Shown here: positions 56,434-64,000 of the stretch, piece after piece
How the letters are laid out: each line of letters begins with the position of its first letter
Numbering within the stretch: position 1 is the first letter of the stretch
Assembly (NCBI RefSeq): GCF_003269295.1
Contig: NZ_QLTT01000001.1
Coordinates: 329,635 to 393,634 of the forward strand
DNA: 64,000 nt
Direction: 5' to 3'
Source of the DNA: Lentzea atacamensis
GTDB lineage: Bacteria > Actinomycetota > Actinomycetes > Mycobacteriales > Pseudonocardiaceae
Notes under the pieces: generated by a model
What the model was told of the DNA's origin: nothing
The model's input: the letters and a program-made list of their open reading frames with translations, nothing else
Databases searched by the model: none
Translations under genes and position numbers: made by a program

Positions 56434-57414
56434 GTGACCACGGACAAGGTCGGCCACAACACCCTGCACAGCAACGACCACAGGGCCGAGCTGGGCCGGC
56501 TCAAAACCAAGAAACTGCAGATCCAGTACGCGCTGGAGCACATGCCGCGCGGGAGCACCGTCGAGGAAGTACGCGCCTGGCTGGGCGAGCACGGGCAACC
56601 GGCGCCCAGCCGGCCGTACACCGCGCCGATCGTCAACGAATGGCGCGCCCGCAACGGTGTGACGGACACGAGCGGACACGTGCCGCTGACGCCCGAGCTG
56701 ATCGCACAGCTGGACGAGGCGGACGGCGGCACGCCCGCCGAACCGGCGAAACCCGCCGGTGCCAAGGGTTTCTACGCGGTCGCGGTGCTGAGCATCGGCG
56801 TCAGCGTGGACACCTCGTGGAGGTTTTTCGAGCAGCGCCTGGGAATCACCGACGTCGTCGAGCGGGTCGTGCTGTTCTCCGTGATGGAGGCGGCGCTGAT
56901 CGCGTGCGGCTGGGCCATGCGCGCGGGCGTGCGCGGGAACGGCCGTCCTGGCCCTGCCCGCCTGGTGGCGTGGGCGCTCACGGCGTTCGCCGCGTTCGCC
57001 GCTCTCAGCCTGTCCGGTCCGGTCGCGGGTACCGCCCGCGTCCTGCTCGGACCGGTGCTGGGCCTCGTGATGCTGCACCTCGCGCTCGGCATCGAGATCC
57101 GCGCGACGCGTCAGCGCACGACCACCTGGGCCCGAGTGGGCCGTGAGCTCCGGGAACGCCTGTTGTCGTTGCTGGGCTTGGGAGACGACCACCGCGACGC
57201 GGTGGCGCGCACCCGCGACCGGGCGGCGCTGCGTGCAGCCAAGCTGGCGCTGGCGAGTCGGTGGACGCCGTTCCGGACGAGGCGCCTGCGCAAGGCTCTG
57301 CACGCCTCGCACGTCGCACACGACCCAGTACAACGCGACCGGATGCTGCGCGAACTGGGCGTGCTTCAGCACGCGCACAAGCTCGCCGAGACCACCCAGC
57401 CGTCGCCATGGTGA
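56434..57414 (+). CDS. Four-span membrane protein resembling Spd-type plasmid-transfer proteins
   Basis: 326 residues from GTG 56434, 8 bases after AGGG. The first 105 residues are soluble (DKVGHNTLHSNDHRAELGRLKTKKLQIQYALEHMPRGSTVEEVRAWLGEHG). Four hydrophobic spans follow (KGFYAVAVLSIGVSVDTSWRFFEQRLGI, VERVVLFSVMEAALIACGWAM, LVAWALTAFAAFAALSL, RVLLGPVLGLVMLHLALGIEIRA) and a basic tail. The spans and the ERVVLFxxME/GPVLGxxMLHLALGIE pattern resemble SpdB-like spread proteins of actinomycete conjugative elements. No other transfer gene is near, so it may be a remnant or an unrelated chromosomal homologue. Confidence 0.7.
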   Translation: MTTDKVGHNTLHSNDHRAELGRLKTKKLQIQYALEHMPRGSTVEEVRAWLGEHGQPAPSRPYTAPIVNEWRARNGVTDTSGHVPLTPELIAQLDEADGGTPAEPAKPAGAKGFYAVAVLSIGVSVDTSWRFFEQRLGITDVVERVVLFSVMEAALIACGWAMRAGVRGNGRPGPARLVAWALTAFAAFAALSLSGPVAGTARVLLGPVLGLVMLHLALGIEIRATRQRTTTWARVGRELRERLLSLLGLGDDHRDAVARTRDRAALRAAKLALASRWTPFRTRRLRKALHASHVAHDPVQRDRMLRELGVLQHAHKLAETTQPSPW

Positions 57415-57917
57415 CGTTCACCGACGACGCCGGGCTCGCCGCGGAGATCGCCGAGCTGGTGAACCGGGTGTACGCCGAAGCCGAGGCGGGACTCTGGCTC
57501 GGCGGCGCCGCCCGGACGAGCGAAACCGAGGTGGCGGACCTCATCCACGCTGGACAGATCGCGGTGGTCCGAACGGGCGAGCGCGTCGTGGGCGCGGTGC
57601 GCGTCCAGCAGCTCGGCGACGGCCTGGGCGAGTTCGGGATGCTGGTCGCCGCCCCGGAGGAGCGCGGCACCGGCCTCGGCAGGGACCTCGTGTCCTTCGC
57701 CGAACGGTGGGGCCGCGAGCGCGGTCTCTCCCGCATGCAGCTGGAGCTGCTGGTGCCGCGGACCTGGAACCATCCGGTCAAGGACTTCCTGCGGGCCTGG
57801 TACACGCGCATCGGCTACCGCGTGGTGCGCACGGGCGACCTCGGTGAGGACTACCCGGCGCTGGTGCCGCGGCTCGCCTGTCCGTGCGACTTCCTCGTGT
57901 TCCACAAGGCGCTGTGA
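57408..57917 (+). CDS. GNAT-family N-acetyltransferase
   Basis: 169 residues from ATG 57408, which overlaps the end of the previous gene by 7 bases. GNAT motifs: AVVRTGERVVGAVRVQQLGDGLGEFGMLVAAPEERGTGLGRDLVSFAERWGRERGL (acetyl-CoA loop) and the AWYTRIGYRVVRTGDLGEDYPALVPRLACPCDFLVFHKAL tail. The ACPCDF motif near the end, with two Cys, is common in this subgroup. Substrate unknown. Confidence 0.9.
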   Translation: MVTFTDDAGLAAEIAELVNRVYAEAEAGLWLGGAARTSETEVADLIHAGQIAVVRTGERVVGAVRVQQLGDGLGEFGMLVAAPEERGTGLGRDLVSFAERWGRERGLSRMQLELLVPRTWNHPVKDFLRAWYTRIGYRVVRTGDLGEDYPALVPRLACPCDFLVFHKAL

Positions 57918-57938
57918 CCCAGGTCTAACTTTGCTTTT

Positions 57939-57969
57939 CCATAGCCAGTAGCTACTGTGCTGGCTATGG
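57939..57969. promoter_or_regulatory. Nested palindrome over the thiolase start codon (likely operator)
   Basis: CCATAGCCAG (57939-57948) and CTGGCTATGG (57960-57969) are exact reverse complements, 11 bases apart, and the inner CAGTAGCTACTG (57946-57957) is itself a perfect palindrome. The right arm contains the ATG at 57966. AGTA-N2-TACT is of the kind bound by HxlR/YodB-family repressors, and an HxlR gene closes this cluster. Confidence 0.55.
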
Positions 57970-59138
57970 CTACCACTAGTCAGACTGCCGTCATCGTCGA
58001 CGCCGTCCGCACTCCGCTCGCCAAGGGCAAGCCCGGCGGCGCCTACGCCGAGATCCATCCCGTCGACCTGCACAGCACGGTCCTCGCCGCCCTCGTGGAG
58101 CGCACCGCTATCGACCCGGCCGTGGTCGACGACGTGATCAGCGGAGCCGTGGGCCAGGTCGGCGAGCAGTCCGGCAACACCGCCCGCTGGGCCGCGCTCG
58201 CCGCCGGTTTTCCGGAGTCGGTGCCGGGTGTGACCGTCGACCGCCAGTGCGGTTCCAGCCAGCAGGCCCTGCACTTCGCCGCGCAGGGCGTGATCGCCGG
58301 CGCCTACGACGTCGTCATCGCCTCCGGTGTCGAGTCCATGAGCCGCATCCCGATCGGCTCGCAGACCCTGGGCAAGAACTTCGCCGGTACCAAGGTCTCC
58401 GAGCGCTACGAGCTCATTCCCCAAGGCATCAGTGCCGAACTCATCGCGGACCGCTGGAACCTCTCCCGCGCCCAGCTCGACGAGTTCTCCGCCGAGTCCC
58501 ACGACCGCGCCGCCACTGCGTGGAAGAACGGGTTCTTCGACGCGCAGGTGACGTACGTGAACGACCTGCGCACCGACGAGACGATCCGTCCGGACACGAC
58601 GGCCGAGGTCCTCTCCGGGCTCCGTCCCGCGTTCCGCAGCGAACACTGGGAGCAGCGGTATCCGGACCTGGACTGGCGCGTCACCGCCGGCAACAGCTCA
58701 CCGGTCAACGACGGCGCCGCCGCCGTGCTGGTGACGAACGAGGAGGCGGCCACCCGCCTCGGCCTCCGCCCGCGTGCCCGCGTCCATTCCTTCGCCGTCG
58801 CCGGCGACGACCCGGTGCTGATGCTCACCGGCATCATCCCGGCCACCCGGAAGGTGCTCACCCGCGCCGGCCTGACCATCAACGACATCGACGTCTTCGA
58901 GGTCAACGAGGCGTTCGCGTCCGTCGTGCTGGCGTGGCAGGCGGAAACCGGTGCCGACCCGGCCAAGGTCAACCCGAACGGCGGCGCCATCGCCATCGGT
59001 CACCCGCTCGGAGGTTCGGGCGCGCGCCTGATGACCGCGCTGCTCCACAACCTGGAGCAGACCGGTGGCCGCTACGGGCTCCAGGTCATGTGCGAGGCGG
59101 GCGGACTCGCCAACGCGACCATCGTCGAGAGGATCTGA
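57966..59138 (+). CDS. Acetyl-CoA acetyltransferase (thiolase)
   Basis: 390 residues from ATG 57966. Thiolase active-site residues: nucleophilic Cys in VDRQCGSSQQALHFAAQ, His in AIAIGHPLGGSGARLMTAL, and the second Cys in GLQVMCEAGGLANA. It condenses or cleaves acyl-CoA (beta-oxidation or acetoacetyl-CoA formation). It is followed 1 base later by a PaaI-type thioesterase. No Shine-Dalgarno sequence lies before the ATG; the palindrome occupies that place. Confidence 0.95.
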   Translation: MATTSQTAVIVDAVRTPLAKGKPGGAYAEIHPVDLHSTVLAALVERTAIDPAVVDDVISGAVGQVGEQSGNTARWAALAAGFPESVPGVTVDRQCGSSQQALHFAAQGVIAGAYDVVIASGVESMSRIPIGSQTLGKNFAGTKVSERYELIPQGISAELIADRWNLSRAQLDEFSAESHDRAATAWKNGFFDAQVTYVNDLRTDETIRPDTTAEVLSGLRPAFRSEHWEQRYPDLDWRVTAGNSSPVNDGAAAVLVTNEEAATRLGLRPRARVHSFAVAGDDPVLMLTGIIPATRKVLTRAGLTINDIDVFEVNEAFASVVLAWQAETGADPAKVNPNGGAIAIGHPLGGSGARLMTALLHNLEQTGGRYGLQVMCEAGGLANATIVERI

Positions 59139-59139
59139 C

Positions 59140-59631
59140 ATGCCCCCGCGGCAGCGCAGCTACGACTGGAGCGACCCGCGGATCCTCGCGCAGGCCGCCA
59201 CCGAGATGGACGGGATCGAGTTCCTCAAACGGATCGGCACCGGCGACCTGCCACCCCCTCCGGCCGGTCAGACCACCGGCATCGTTCCCGTGGAGGTCGG
59301 TGACGGGTGGGCACGTTTCGAGCTCGAGCCCGCCGAGTGGCACTACAACGTGATCGGATCGGTGCACGGCGGCATCCTGTCGACGCTCGCCGACACCGCG
59401 CTCGGCTGCGCCGTCCACACGAAACTGCCGGCCGGCACCGGCTACACGTCACTGGACCTGACGATCAAGTTCACCCGAGTGGCCACAGTGGACAGTGGCG
59501 TGCTCACCTGCGAGGGAACGGTGATCACGATCGGCCGCCGCACCGCCACCGCGCAGGCCCGCATCACCGACAGCTCGGGCAGGGTGATCGCCCACGCCGT
59601 GACGACGTGCTTGATCATCCCTTCCGGCTGA
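59140..59631 (+). CDS. PaaI-type hotdog thioesterase
   Basis: 163 residues from ATG 59140, one base after the thiolase stop. The hotdog signature is EWHYNVIGSVHGGILSTLADTALGCAVHTKLPAGTGYTSLDLTIKFTRV with the HGG(I/L)xxxLAD motif of PaaI/YdiI thioesterases. It probably hydrolyses an aromatic or acyl-CoA made in the same pathway. Overlaps the convergent HxlR gene by 17 bases. Confidence 0.92.
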   Translation: MPPRQRSYDWSDPRILAQAATEMDGIEFLKRIGTGDLPPPPAGQTTGIVPVEVGDGWARFELEPAEWHYNVIGSVHGGILSTLADTALGCAVHTKLPAGTGYTSLDLTIKFTRVATVDSGVLTCEGTVITIGRRTATAQARITDSSGRVIAHAVTTCLIIPSG

Positions 59632-60091
59632 TCCGGACGGCCAGCCCCTCCGGCCCGAGCGACTCGGCGCCGGACGGGGCGACCCGCACGCTGACGGGCT
59701 CTCCGGTCTCCGCCGCCACGACCCGCAGCGGCCCGCCGTCGTCACGCAGGTAGGTGTCGCCCCACTGCATGAGGGCTACGACCACCGGCAGCAACGCGTT
59801 GCCCATCTCGGTGAGGACGTACTCGTACCGGGTCCGCGATCCGGGCTCCCGGTAGGGCCGCTTCTCCAGCAGGCCGTGCTCCACCAGTTCCTTGAGCCGC
59901 TTGGCCGCCACCGCCTCGGTGATGCCGACGCGGCGCACGAAACCGTCGAACCGCGTTGTCCCGTAGAACGCCTCCCGCAGCAGGAGCATCGCCGACTTGG
60001 TGCCGACGACGTCCAGCGCCATGGCCATGGAACACCGGTCCGGCTGCCACTTGTCCAGCGCGGCCAGCGGCCCGCTCATCTGCATGGGCAT
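59615..60091 (-). CDS. HxlR-family transcriptional regulator
   Basis: 158 residues from ATG 60091. HxlR winged helix: CSMAMALDVVGTKSAMLLLREAFYGTTRFDGFVRRVGITEAVAAKRLKELVEHGLLEKRPYREPGSRTRYEYVLTEMGNALLPVVVALMQWGDTYL. A single Cys near the N-terminus (DRCSMA) is at the redox-sensing position of several HxlR proteins. It is the probable repressor of the thiolase/thioesterase operon through the palindrome at 57939-57969. ACACCTG (60103-60109) and CAGGTGT (60128-60134) lie upstream of its start as a possible autoregulatory site. Confidence 0.92.
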   Translation of the reverse strand: MPMQMSGPLAALDKWQPDRCSMAMALDVVGTKSAMLLLREAFYGTTRFDGFVRRVGITEAVAAKRLKELVEHGLLEKRPYREPGSRTRYEYVLTEMGNALLPVVVALMQWGDTYLRDDGGPLRVVAAETGEPVSVRVAPSGAESLGPEGLAVRISRKG

Positions 60092-60133
60092 GCGGGAAGC
60101 CTACACCTGACTAGCGTTGAGCATACCCAGGTG

Positions 60134-60748
60134 TCAGCTCTCCCAGGTCACCGGCGACTTGTCGTAGCCGTCACCGCGGCTGTACTCGGCTGCCGCGACC
60201 TTCGACCCGTCCGGCGCCCCGCTCAGCACGCACGTCTCGTAGGTCGCACCTGCCGTCGTGAACGTCTTCGGCGCGCTGGTGGACTCGCACTTCGGCGTCT
60301 CACCGCTGATGATCACGCCGGTGCCCTTGCCGTCCACACCGAGGCCGCGCAGCGACACCGAGACGTACCTGAGGTCGGTGCCGCTCAGGTTCTCGACTCG
60401 CACCCGCAGGTAGAACGGCGTGATGTGCTTCGCCTTGTCACCGAACTTCGCGAGATCCTCCTTCGCGCCCTGTTCGATGGCGGTGAGCGTGACCGCCACG
60501 GTGCCGTTCTTGTCCGACGAGGCGTACGGGATCACCGCGCGAGCGCCGACCTTGAGCTTGGTGCCGGGCGCGGTGACGTCACCGGGGGCGGAGACCGGTG
60601 CGGCGGCGGACGTAGGGCTCGCGCTGGTCGTCGGGGTCGCGCTGGTCGTCTCCACGGGAGCCGGTGCGCCGGTGGTCGCGGAGCCGCACGCCGACAGGAG
60701 CAGTCCTGCGGCGGCGGCGATGATCAGGGGGCCACGGGCGTGCGTCAC
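60134..60748 (-). CDS. Lipoprotein, DUF4352-like
   Basis: 204 residues: a lipoprotein signal peptide (IIAAAAGLLLSAC, lipobox Cys21), a Thr/Ser/Pro-rich spacer (about 30-62), then a beta-rich domain (TKLKVGARAVIPYASSDKNGTVAVTLTAIEQG...PFYLRVRVENLSGTDLRYVSVSLRGLGVDG) like DUF4352/telomeric Ig-like domains of actinomycete lipoproteins. Two Cys (PKCES, ETCVLS) probably form a disulfide. Function unknown, likely surface exposed. Confidence 0.85.
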   Translation of the reverse strand: MTHARGPLIIAAAAGLLLSACGSATTGAPAPVETTSATPTTSASPTSAAAPVSAPGDVTAPGTKLKVGARAVIPYASSDKNGTVAVTLTAIEQGAKEDLAKFGDKAKHITPFYLRVRVENLSGTDLRYVSVSLRGLGVDGKGTGVIISGETPKCESTSAPKTFTTAGATYETCVLSGAPDGSKVAAAEYSRGDGYDKSPVTWES

Positions 60749-60837
60749 TGCGGAACTCCTCTGGGCGGAACCTGGGGTCGCCGAGGAGGCTAGGTCGCGG
60801 CTGGTGGCGGCGGTATCGGTCGTTCACACCACACGGG

Positions 60838-61482
60838 TCAGAGGTCGTCGAGCCCGATCAGCCCGTCCTGGATCGCCCTGGCCACCAGCGCCGCCTTGGT
60901 GGGTGCCTGCCTGCCGATCGCCGCGTACTTGACCCTGATCCGTTCCAGATGCGAGTTCACCGTGCTGAGCGTGATGTTCAGGCGCTGGGCCACGAACTCC
61001 TTGGACTCCGACTGGAACCACTCGACCAGGACCTCGGTCTCGCGCGGTGACAGCGCGGGCCGGGTCTCGGACCTGTCGCCCGCCAGCGCGCCCGCGAGCG
61101 CGGGTGGCGTGTAGGACTGGCCTGCCGCCGCCGCACGCACCGCCTGCACGAGGTGATCCGCACCTTCGGACTTCGTCAGGTAGCTGAGCGCGCCGATCTC
61201 CAGGCATTGCAACGCGGTGTCGTCGTCCGCGCGCATCGAATAGACGACGACCTTGCGGCCGGCTTCCACGAGCCTGCGCAGCGCGGGCATCGCCGGTGCG
61301 GCACCGCCGAGGTGCAGGTCGAGCACGACCACCGACTCGGCGGGCGCGGTCCAGGCCACCTCGGGGTCCTCGCCGCTCGCCACGAGCGCGATCGGCGGCT
61401 GCGCGGTGGACAGCCAGTGCGCCACGCCCGCGCGCACGACGGGATGATCGTCGACCACGACCGCCGTCACGTCGTCCGCCAT
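60838..61482 (-). CDS. NarL/FixJ-type response regulator
   Basis: 214 residues: receiver domain (VVVDDHPVVRAGVAHWL, Asp55 in SVVVLDLHLGG, Lys in YLTKSEGA) and LuxR HTH (LSPRETEVLVEWFQSESKEFVAQRLNITLSTVNSHLERIRVKYAAIGR). It overlaps the preceding degenerate sensor gene by 16 bases and ends a three-gene operon. Targets unknown. Confidence 0.95.
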   Translation of the reverse strand: MADDVTAVVVDDHPVVRAGVAHWLSTAQPPIALVASGEDPEVAWTAPAESVVVLDLHLGGAAPAMPALRRLVEAGRKVVVYSMRADDDTALQCLEIGALSYLTKSEGADHLVQAVRAAAAGQSYTPPALAGALAGDRSETRPALSPRETEVLVEWFQSESKEFVAQRLNITLSTVNSHLERIRVKYAAIGRQAPTKAALVARAIQDGLIGLDDL

Positions 61483-62513
61483 CTCGCCTCGCTCCTCACC
61501 AGTCCGCTGTGGACGCTTGTCTCCACGGTGACCAACGCCGGCGAGCCGCCGTCCGGCAACACTCCCGGCGCATCCGCGACCACCGCCACCCGCACCTCGT
61601 CGGCGGTGCGCAGTAGGCTCACCTTCGCACGTCCGTCAGCGGCGGCGAGCGCCTGGGCCATCGGTGCCACCAGTTCCCGGCGCACCTCCGTCGGCACCGG
61701 TGTCGCCGTGCCGCTCACCGCGAGCGACACCACGACTCCGCGCCGCTCGGCCACGTCCACGCACGCGGTCAGCTCGTGCAGCAACGGGTCCGGCACCTCG
61801 TCGTTCTCCGCGAACAACCTGCGCAGCTGCACCGCCGCGACCGAGCAGCGCAGCCTGGTGGGTTCGTCGGCCGCGCTCACCACCTCGTCGGCGAGATCGG
61901 CGAGCAGCGGCAGCACCGCGCCCAGCTGACCGGCGAACCCGGTGCGGAGGTCCTGTTCCCGTTGCCTGGCAAGCTCTTCCCGCGTACGGGCGGCGTCGTG
62001 CTCGGCGGCGGCTTCCGCGGCGAGGCGGGCATCGCGCACCAGCACTCGCGTCATCACCAGAACCCCGATCTGCAGGCTCGTGCCGCTGAGGATCACGACG
62101 CCGGCTGTACCGAGGTCGCCGTTGCCGTCGTGCAGGAACCACGCGACGGAAAACGCGATGTGTGCGGCGAGTGCGGCCATCGCCACCTTCGGCCGCTCGA
62201 TCAGCAGAAGCAGCACGTACCAGCCGACCAGGCCGAACGCCCAGTCGGCGGGACCGAACGACGCCGCGTGCGGCAGGGCCGTCGTCGCGAGGATGGACGC
62301 CACGAGCACCAGAGCTGTACCGGGCAGCGCGATGACGGCGGGCAACTCCGCGACGAACCCGGCCACCAGCACGGAGCTCAGCAGCACGAACGCCACCCAC
62401 GACGCCTCACGGGAGTGCGTCACGAGCACGGGCAGCGTCAGCCCGAGCTGGATGACGACCACCACGACCAGCAGAACACGCCGCGTGGTGGCGAAAACGG
62501 CGTGGTCAGTCAT
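61467..62513 (-). CDS. Degenerate membrane sensor protein of a two-component operon
   Basis: 348 residues from ATG 62513. Five or six hydrophobic spans fill the first 150 residues (VLLVVVVVIQLGLTLPVLV, VAFVLLSSVLVAGFVAELPAVIALPG...), then a coiled-coil linker (ARLAAEAAAEHDAARTREELARQREQDLRTGFAGQLGAVLPLLADLADEV) and a C-terminal domain of histidine-kinase ATPase length. In this part the phospho-acceptor His and the N- and G-box motifs of HATPase_c are not recognisable. It overlaps the true kinase by 8 bases and the regulator by 16. It may be an allosteric partner of the kinase. Confidence 0.82.
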   Translation of the reverse strand: MTDHAVFATTRRVLLVVVVVIQLGLTLPVLVTHSREASWVAFVLLSSVLVAGFVAELPAVIALPGTALVLVASILATTALPHAASFGPADWAFGLVGWYVLLLLIERPKVAMAALAAHIAFSVAWFLHDGNGDLGTAGVVILSGTSLQIGVLVMTRVLVRDARLAAEAAAEHDAARTREELARQREQDLRTGFAGQLGAVLPLLADLADEVVSAADEPTRLRCSVAAVQLRRLFAENDEVPDPLLHELTACVDVAERRGVVVSLAVSGTATPVPTEVRRELVAPMAQALAAADGRAKVSLLRTADEVRVAVVADAPGVLPDGGSPALVTVETSVHSGLVRSEARWRTT

Positions 62514-63522
62514 CGGCGGGCCAGACCAGTCGCACGCTGGTACCTCGGCCCGGCACCGAGTCGATCCTGGCCTCGCCACCCGCCGCCCGCAGCCGTTCCA
62601 CGACCGACCCGCGCAACCCCCGCCGATGCTCCGGCACGTCGCCGGGCACGAACCCGCGGCCATCGTCCGCCACGACGACGAGCACGCCATCGTCGGTTCT
62701 GCTCACTTCCAGTTCCACGGTGGCTGCACCCGCGTGCCGCTCAACGTTCTTGAGCAGCTCCCCCACGGCCCGCACGAACGCCAGCGCGACGGCAGCGGGC
62801 ACCGGCGCCGGCTCCACGGACACCGTGACAGCACTGCCCCGGGCCACCGCCGTGAGCGCGGTCCCGAGGTCCACCGCACCCTGGGCGTTGTCCCGCTCGG
62901 CCAGCGCCGAGAGGTCACGCCGGGCCTGCACCGCAACGGCCGACGCATCACCCCCGTGCGCGGCCATCAGGAACGTAGCCGCAGCGGTGTCGTGCAACAA
63001 CGCCAGAAACTCCCGCTCCCGCCTACCGCGTTCCAGCGCCACCGCCGCCGCCCGCTGCTGCTCCACCGCCCGCTCGCGCAACGCGTCGACCCGCCGGCTG
63101 GACCGCCGCAGCAGCTCGTAGGCGACCCGCGCGAGCACCGACTCCAGCACCGCCCGAACCAGGACGCCTGGCCCGGCCACCGCCACCTGCACCGCGAGCA
63201 GCAAGGCGGTGGCGGGCACGGTGACCCGCGGCGGCCATTGCCACTGCCAGGTGATCAGCGTCGTGGTGAGCACGGTGAGGGTCCACTGCTGATCCCCCAG
63301 TGCCACGGACAGCACCACCACGCGCAGAAACGCCACCGGCAGCGCAACCCGCGGCACGCGGAAGTCCGCGATCGAGGTGAGGACGACGAACGCGAACAAC
63401 GCCCAGCCCAACGGCGAGTTCACCGACAACGCGCCGAACACGCTGATCAGGAGGACACCGGCACCGCGGACCGGACCGGCGAGACGGTTGACCGTCGCGA
63501 GGAGCCTCGCCTCCAGCAGCAC
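62506..63522 (-). CDS. Membrane histidine kinase (HATPase_c)
   Basis: 338 residues from GTG 63522. About five spans in residues 20-125, then a helix with the phospho-acceptor in EREFLALLHDTAAATFLMAAHGGDAS, and an ATPase domain with N-box VGELLKNVERHAGAATVELEV, G1-box VVVADDGRGFVPGDVPEHRRGLRGSVVERL and a final G2-like SVPGRGTSVRLVW. It starts the kinase-degenerate sensor-regulator operon. The signal is unknown. Confidence 0.9.
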   Translation of the reverse strand: MLLEARLLATVNRLAGPVRGAGVLLISVFGALSVNSPLGWALFAFVVLTSIADFRVPRVALPVAFLRVVVLSVALGDQQWTLTVLTTTLITWQWQWPPRVTVPATALLLAVQVAVAGPGVLVRAVLESVLARVAYELLRRSSRRVDALRERAVEQQRAAAVALERGRREREFLALLHDTAAATFLMAAHGGDASAVAVQARRDLSALAERDNAQGAVDLGTALTAVARGSAVTVSVEPAPVPAAVALAFVRAVGELLKNVERHAGAATVELEVSRTDDGVLVVVADDGRGFVPGDVPEHRRGLRGSVVERLRAAGGEARIDSVPGRGTSVRLVWPADD

Positions 63523-63872
63523 GCCCGGGATTGTGTCAGGTGGCGGATGCGCGGGGTGGGGTGGCGGAGAGAGCGGCGACCCGCGGCGGGTGAGGCCGCT
63601 GGTTTTGGATCGGGTCTGGCGCCGTTGGCGGGATCGCGGCAGCCCGGTCAGCCCCGGCCGGCGGGGCCGACGGGTTGACCGGGCTAAGGGGCCTGGCCGG
63701 GTTGACCGGGCGGACGGATGAACGTACTGCCGCGGGCAGGCAGAGGTAACGGGTCAGCTCGGCCGGCGCTGTCGGTCCGGTCAGCACTGTCAGCCCGCTC
63801 AGCCCCGTCAGCCCGGCCGGCGCTGTCAGCCCGCAGCAGCCCGGCCGATCCACTCCGCCGAGCCCAGCCCCA
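63523..63872. other. 350-base intergenic region with repeats and a strong inverted repeat
   Basis: Between the kinase start and the end of the lectin-domain gene. AGCCCGGTCA (63641-63650) and TGACCGGGCT (63676-63685) are exact reverse complements around a GC-rich core. The right part is the 9-bp tandem repeat listed separately. Open frames here are repeat artefacts; I see no gene. Confidence 0.6.
63753..63842. repeat. Ten-unit 9-bp tandem repeat (GTCAGCCCG type)
   Basis: From 63753 the sequence divides into 9-base units such as GTCAGCTCG, GCCGGCGCT, GTCGGTCCG, GTCAGCACT, GTCAGCCCG and CTCAGCCCC. The unit GTCAGCCCG occurs exactly at 63789, 63807 and 63825. Both strands stay open across it, which produces spurious reading frames. 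Confidence 0.75.
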
Positions 63873-64000
63873 TCAACCCGCCGCGACGATCCGCCACTGC
63901 TGGTTCAGGCTGTTGCTGTCCCCCCACTGCCCGAGGTTCGGCGTCCCCGAAGCCCTCCCCATCCCGTCCAGATAGAGCCCGGTGGCCCGGTTCCTGATGC
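63873..64000 (-). CDS. 3' end of a protein with ricin-type beta-trefoil lectin domain, cut by window edge
   Basis: Reading leftward from the window edge to TGA at 63873-63875, the last 42 codons give IRNRATGLYLDGMGRASGTP and then QWGDSNSLNQQWRIVAAG. This is the last trefoil unit of a RICIN/CBM13 domain (xNRxTGLYLDGMGR...QW...NQQWR). In actinomycetes such domains usually end secreted glycoside hydrolases. The catalytic part lies outside the window. Confidence 0.85.
   Translation of the reverse strand, partial: IRNRATGLYLDGMGRASGTPNLGQWGDSNSLNQQWRIVAAG

Noticed and set aside
63536-63975. Short frames with repeated GLT or ALSAR motifs near the window end
   Set aside because: They translate the 9-bp tandem repeat; no start signals or domain.

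Overview
The window is high-GC actinomycete chromosome. Several features point to the Pseudonocardiaceae (Lentzea, Saccharothrix or Actinosynnema type): GC-rich third codon positions, frequent GTG/TTG starts, mycothiol-type arsenate reductases, ANTAR, SARP and large STAND/LuxR regulators, PaaX and HxlR regulators, and many 4-bp ATGA/GTGA gene overlaps. The genus is an inference. I see no rRNA, tRNA, complete insertion sequence, integrase or CRISPR array.

Layout. 1-4876: a cut-off ABM-domain gene, a STAS protein, a KhtT/KhtU-like K+/H+ antiporter pair, an ECF sigma factor with its membrane partner, a small zinc-finger-like protein and a DinB protein. 4895-13131: a dense arsenic resistance island built from three divergent units, each with its own ArsR: arsR-acr3-arsO against two arsC genes; arsM against arsR; and a flavoprotein/MFS pair against an ArsR-ArsN fusion. 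13136-14916: a NarL-type two-component pair. 15085-19972: a SARP-linked cluster that looks like a RiPP pathway. It holds a SARP activator, a flavin reductase, a TPR protein, a PqqD/M50 membrane protease and a 33-residue peptide gene. Three 11-bp-spaced direct repeats lie upstream of the peptide, as in SARP-controlled promoters. This is the best candidate for an undescribed system. 20052-28548: a threonine dehydratase homologue, a deletion scar with truncated tetR and monooxygenase genes, a large secreted subtilase behind DasR-box-like palindromes, membrane proteins and a secreted RTX-repeat protein.

28567-33506: alcohol dehydrogenase, thioesterase, a STAND LuxR regulator and a secreted cutinase/PET-hydrolase-like polyesterase with the complete triad. 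33545-41142: an aromatic catabolism locus, probably salicylate via salicylyl-CoA and gentisate. It encodes a CoA ligase, a fused FAD hydroxylase/Old Yellow Enzyme, a TesB thioesterase, a cupin, a RidA protein, a fumarylpyruvate-hydrolase-type FAH protein and a PaaX regulator. 41372-51888: GAF-ANTAR regulator, unknown secreted and membrane proteins, quinone oxidoreductase, WYL regulator, VOC protein, STAND LuxR regulator and a GH94-like protein. 51932-52280: a degenerate tandem repeat of about 74 bp made from copies of the 3' end of the next gene. 52219-57917: VIT/vWA protein with a MerR regulator, a bacterial lysyl oxidase, an Spd-like membrane protein and a GNAT enzyme. 57966-60091: thiolase, PaaI thioesterase and HxlR regulator, with a nested palindrome over the thiolase start. 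60134-64000: a lipoprotein, a three-gene two-component system with a degenerate second kinase, a 9-bp repeat tract, and the 3' end of a gene with a ricin-type lectin domain.
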